From Actinomycetota bacterium (GTDB taxonomy: Bacteria > Actinomycetota > Thermoleophilia > Gaiellales > Gaiellaceae), in contig PLDP01000149.1 of the NCBI GenBank assembly GCA_003136795.1, positions 1 through 7,697 of the forward strand: 7,697 nt of DNA, given 5' to 3'. The notes under the pieces are model-generated. The model searched no databases, had not been told where the DNA came from, and worked only from the letters and a program-made list of their open reading frames with translations. Below, in pieces: positions 5,873 through 7,697 of the stretch (positions within the stretch are counted from its first letter, which is position 1; each line of letters starts with the position of its first letter). The position numbers and the translations under genes were made by a program.

Positions 5873-7179
5873 GAGCGGGGCAGCACGAGGCGATGCGCGC
5901 GGGCGATCCGCTCGGCGTCCTCGTCGGGGACACCGGCCGCAGCAGCGAACTCGGGCCAGTTGGTGACGGCTGCGCGAACCTCGTCGTAGATCTCATGCGC
6001 GCGGGTCCGTTTGATCGAGACCGTCTCGGCGCAGGCATCGAAGTCACCGATCGTGAAGTCGTCGCGCTTGGCGTTGATCGACATCTGGTGCCGCGCAGTC
6101 CACCGTCCGCCGGGCGCGAACGCGTACGTGACGTCATAGGCCGGTGCGAGCGTCCATCTGCCCGCCCGATCCATGAGAAAGGCGATGTTCTTGACGTGGT
6201 CATCCTGGTTTCGCGCGACGACGTTGAACACCATCCTGCGGTAGAGCTGCTCCGCCACCTCGAGCGAAAGCCCCAACCGTCGCAGCACCTGCAGCGCTTG
6301 CTCGTATGAGTTTGCGCCCGCCTGGTTGAAGTCGTAGTGGGCCAGCGCCGCGAGGGACTGCATGTGCAGCTTCCCTCCCTCCGGCGGACGGTCGAAGCGC
6401 CGGGTCATGAAGTGCCGGCGGCCGCCCTCCTCGAGCAGGCGGCACTCGGTCATGGTGATCTCCGCGGCGTTCGCCATCAGCGAGTACGCGTACTCGATTG
6501 CTCCGAATCCCTGCGGGTCTTCGAGCTCCTTGTCCTTGTTGCCGCGGACGCCGTCGAACTTGAGGAGCCAGTGCTCGAACCCCGGCCCGGCATCGATCTG
6601 CCCTGAACGAACCTCCCGCGTGACCGGATTCCAGGCAATGACGGCCTTTGCGCGTGCGCCGCCGGCGGACGTGCCCACACTGAGGATCTCGCGGAGCGCC
6701 GCCTCCCGCCCCGGTTCGTCGAGTGACGCGATCAACTGCGTCCGCTCGGTCAACACCTCGGTGGCGAGCTGCACGAGGTCGGACACCTCGAGGTCCCGCG
6801 TGGCGGACGGCCGCGGCCCACGAGCAGGCGCGAACTCGAGCGCGCCCATACCGCGCGCGCCGATGTAACAGAGGCGCTCCACCACGTCGAAGCTCTCCGG
6901 GCTTCGACCCTGGGATGCGAGCCAAACGTCGATCAGCGCGGTGCCAAATCTGTCCGGGAGCGAATCGGCGAGCAGGCCCGGAAGCCCTCGGAAGCTCTCG
7001 TGCGCGAGGGTGGGAAAGGCGTATGGCTCGGGGCGAAGGGGCATCGCGAGCGGAGCCACCTGGATGGCGCTGCGCGCGAACTCCGGGGTGTACTGGAAGA
7101 CCGCCGTGTCGTCGCCGTCCTCCAGGGAGACCGCGCCGATCGATCGACCCCAGAGCCGGACCTCCGCGACGCTGCTCAT
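5869..7179 (-). CDS. hipA: HipA-family serine/threonine kinase toxin
   Basis: 436 residues, close to the 440 of E. coli HipA, which phosphorylates glutamyl-tRNA synthetase and induces persistence. The N-terminal subdomain (VRLWGRSIGAVSLEDG, 7-22; FRGLPGLLADSLPDRFG, 63-79) and kinase core are complete. Visible motifs: the Ser/Gly loop SVGTSAGGARAKA (167-179), HWLLKFD (203-209) with Lys207 as likely ATP-binding lysine, RFDR (261-264), catalytic NQDDHVKN (324-331; D326, N331 by analogy with E. coli D309/N314) and the metal-binding Asp349 in APAYDV. No key residue appears lost, so it should be active. ATG at 7179 overlaps the hipB TGA (ATGA), indicating coupled translation; an in-frame GTG 12 codons upstream lies inside hipB and is less likely. 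Its stop overlaps that of the convergent 31-residue ORF. The target in this organism is not known. Confidence 0.95.
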   Translation of the reverse strand: MSSVAEVRLWGRSIGAVSLEDGDDTAVFQYTPEFARSAIQVAPLAMPLRPEPYAFPTLAHESFRGLPGLLADSLPDRFGTALIDVWLASQGRSPESFDVVERLCYIGARGMGALEFAPARGPRPSATRDLEVSDLVQLATEVLTERTQLIASLDEPGREAALREILSVGTSAGGARAKAVIAWNPVTREVRSGQIDAGPGFEHWLLKFDGVRGNKDKELEDPQGFGAIEYAYSLMANAAEITMTECRLLEEGGRRHFMTRRFDRPPEGGKLHMQSLAALAHYDFNQAGANSYEQALQVLRRLGLSLEVAEQLYRRMVFNVVARNQDDHVKNIAFLMDRAGRWTLAPAYDVTYAFAPGGRWTARHQMSINAKRDDFTIGDFDACAETVSIKRTRAHEIYDEVRAAVTNWPEFAAAAGVPDEDAERIARAHRLVLPRS

Positions 7180-7547
7180 CGCGGTGCTTTGCCCTCCTCG
7201 TCTCCCCAGGTCCACGGAGCCGCGGTGTCGTCGCTGCGTTCCACGGTGCCGCGCGCCGCGCGCCGTCGCGCGCGCCCTTGCTGCTTGAGGCGCTCCAGTG
7301 GGCTCGGCAACGGCTCGGGCACAAGCAGCTCGAGACGCTCGAGCAGGTTGAGTGCGCGCAAGACACGCAAGAGGGCGGGGAGCTTGACCGGCTCCCCTCG
7401 CTCGATGCGCTCGATCGTGCGCTTTCCGATGCCCGCCTCGGCGGCCAGCTCTGCCTGGCTGATGTTCCGCTCGAGACGGGTCCGTGCGAGCCGTGCTCCA
7501 AGCTCGGTGAGGATCACGGCGTCGCTCTGGCTGTTCTCGATTTTCAT
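7176..7547 (-). CDS. hipB: HipB-like XRE-family antitoxin and transcriptional repressor
   Basis: 123 residues from ATG 7547. A helix-turn-helix of the Cro/C1 (XRE) type covers about 14-70, with the recognition region ISQAELAAEAGIGKRTIERI (29-48). The basic linker KQQGRARRRAARG (88-100) is followed by an acidic, Trp-containing tail, APWTWGDEEGKAPR. A C-terminal Trp contacts HipA in the E. coli complex, and Trp112/Trp114 might do the same; that is inference. The protein should neutralise HipA and repress the operon. ATG 7547 has GAGG at 7557-7554 with 6 nt spacing. The ATG four codons upstream (7559) lies within this ribosome-binding region and within an operator-like site, so it is less likely. 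It is first in a two-gene operon and overlaps hipA by 4 nt. Upstream sequence carries a promoter and three similar inverted repeats. Confidence 0.92.
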   Translation of the reverse strand: MKIENSQSDAVILTELGARLARTRLERNISQAELAAEAGIGKRTIERIERGEPVKLPALLRVLRALNLLERLELLVPEPLPSPLERLKQQGRARRRAARGTVERSDDTAAPWTWGDEEGKAPR

Positions 7548-7550
7548 AAG

Positions 7551-7566
7551 TGGCCTCATCTGGCGA
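7551..7566. promoter_or_regulatory. Candidate HipB operator O3 (leader / Shine-Dalgarno)
   Basis: TGGCC-TCATCT-GGCGA, a one-mismatch copy of the TCGCC-N6-GGCGA inverted repeat found at O1 and O2. It covers the GAGG ribosome-binding site of hipB. Its centre is 40 bp from O2. It is the weakest of the three sites. Confidence 0.5.
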
Positions 7567-7590
7567 TTAGATGGTAATTTCTAGAGTATC

Positions 7591-7606
7591 TCGCCAGTAT
7601 AGGCGA
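7591..7606. promoter_or_regulatory. Candidate HipB operator O2 over the -10 box
   Basis: TCGCC-AGTATA-GGCGA, perfect 5-bp inverted arms with a 6-nt spacer. On the minus strand the spacer is exactly the -10 hexamer TATACT, so a bound repressor would block RNA polymerase. It has the same arms and spacer length as O1. Confidence 0.65.
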
Positions 7607-7625
7607 AAACTAGAGTACCACCCAA
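7596..7625 (-). promoter_or_regulatory. Predicted hipBA promoter (-35 TTGGGT, -10 TATACT)
   Basis: On the minus strand TTGGGT (7625-7620) lies 18 nt before TATACT (7601-7596); the -10 matches TATAAT at 5 of 6 positions and the -35 keeps TTG. Initiation near 7588 would give a leader of about 40 nt to ATG 7547. The region is clearly more AT-rich than its surroundings, and operator O2 sits on the -10 box. Confidence 0.55.
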
Positions 7626-7634
7626 AGTTTGCTG

Positions 7635-7654
7635 ATTCGCCTCTTGTGGCGAAT
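7635..7654. promoter_or_regulatory. Candidate HipB operator O1 (upstream, strongest)
   Basis: ATTCGCC-TCTTGT-GGCGAAT, perfect 7-bp inverted arms with a 6-nt spacer, about 10 bp upstream of the predicted -35 box. It shares the TCGCC-N6-GGCGA core with O2; the centres are 46 bp apart. The position would suit cooperative binding with O2 or regulation of a divergent gene beyond the window. Confidence 0.6.
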
Positions 7655-7697
7655 GGTGCTACCGAGTGTGACCGTTGCGCAGGCCGGCGTCGCCGGC

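Noticed and set aside
7653..7697. Plus-strand ATG frame of 15 codons open to the right edge, or alternatively a minus-strand frame ending in TAG at 7661-7659
   Set aside because: Both are possible (a divergent gene start, or the 3' end of a gene upstream of hipB), but the sequence is too short to choose; neither is called.
7683..7697. Hairpin GCCGGC-GTC-GCCGGC at the right edge, similar to that at 4323-4337
   Set aside because: GCCGGC is self-complementary and common in such DNA; the loop differs, there is no U-tract and it may lie in coding sequence.

Overview
The window is G+C-rich (about two thirds by eye) with strong G/C third-position codon use, dense genes and short stop/start overlaps. 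That fits a high-GC Actinomycetota genome. A Thermoleophilia-like lineage is a weak guess from the style of the osmoprotectant genes, not something shown here. Every recognisable long gene is on the minus strand, so transcription runs from the right end to the left.

Right end (about 5869-7697): a complete type II toxin-antitoxin module of the HipBA class. hipB (XRE-type antitoxin/repressor) overlaps hipA (Ser/Thr kinase toxin) by ATGA. The AT-rich upstream region holds a plausible promoter and three copies of one inverted repeat, TCGCC-N6-GGCGA, one of them centred on the -10 box. This looks like an autoregulatory operator set. The hipA stop codon shares a CTAG with the stop of a 31-codon plus-strand ORF (5777-5872). 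That ORF has a perfect Shine-Dalgarno and looks like the 5' stub of a gene cut off where the module begins.

Middle (4375-about 5751): a 14-TM-type (DHA2-like) major facilitator exporter. Its frame extends upstream of the first ATG/GTG/TTG codon, so its start is uncertain.

Left (1-4310): an OpuC/ProVWX-type quaternary-amine/osmoprotectant ABC importer in the order ATPase (one CBS domain), permease, permease, secreted binding protein. A class I pyridine-nucleotide disulfide oxidoreductase follows and runs off the left edge. The genes overlap or nearly abut, so ATPase to oxidoreductase is probably one transcript. MFS may join it, since only 64 nt separate MFS from the ATPase.

The less ordinary signals are these. 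(1) The tripartite operator array of hipBA. (2) Two intragenic nested palindromes, one AT-rich with rare codons in the oxidoreductase and one coding a duplicated EPGS in the ATPase CBS domain; they may be small in-frame repeat elements. (3) Three genes whose conserved N-termini extend beyond any ATG/GTG/TTG but contain an ATC near the expected start. (4) A disulfide reductase linked to a betaine-type importer, which suggests a redox-active substrate. (5) A probable truncated gene at the hipBA junction. No rRNA, tRNA, CRISPR array, transposase or IS end is visible.
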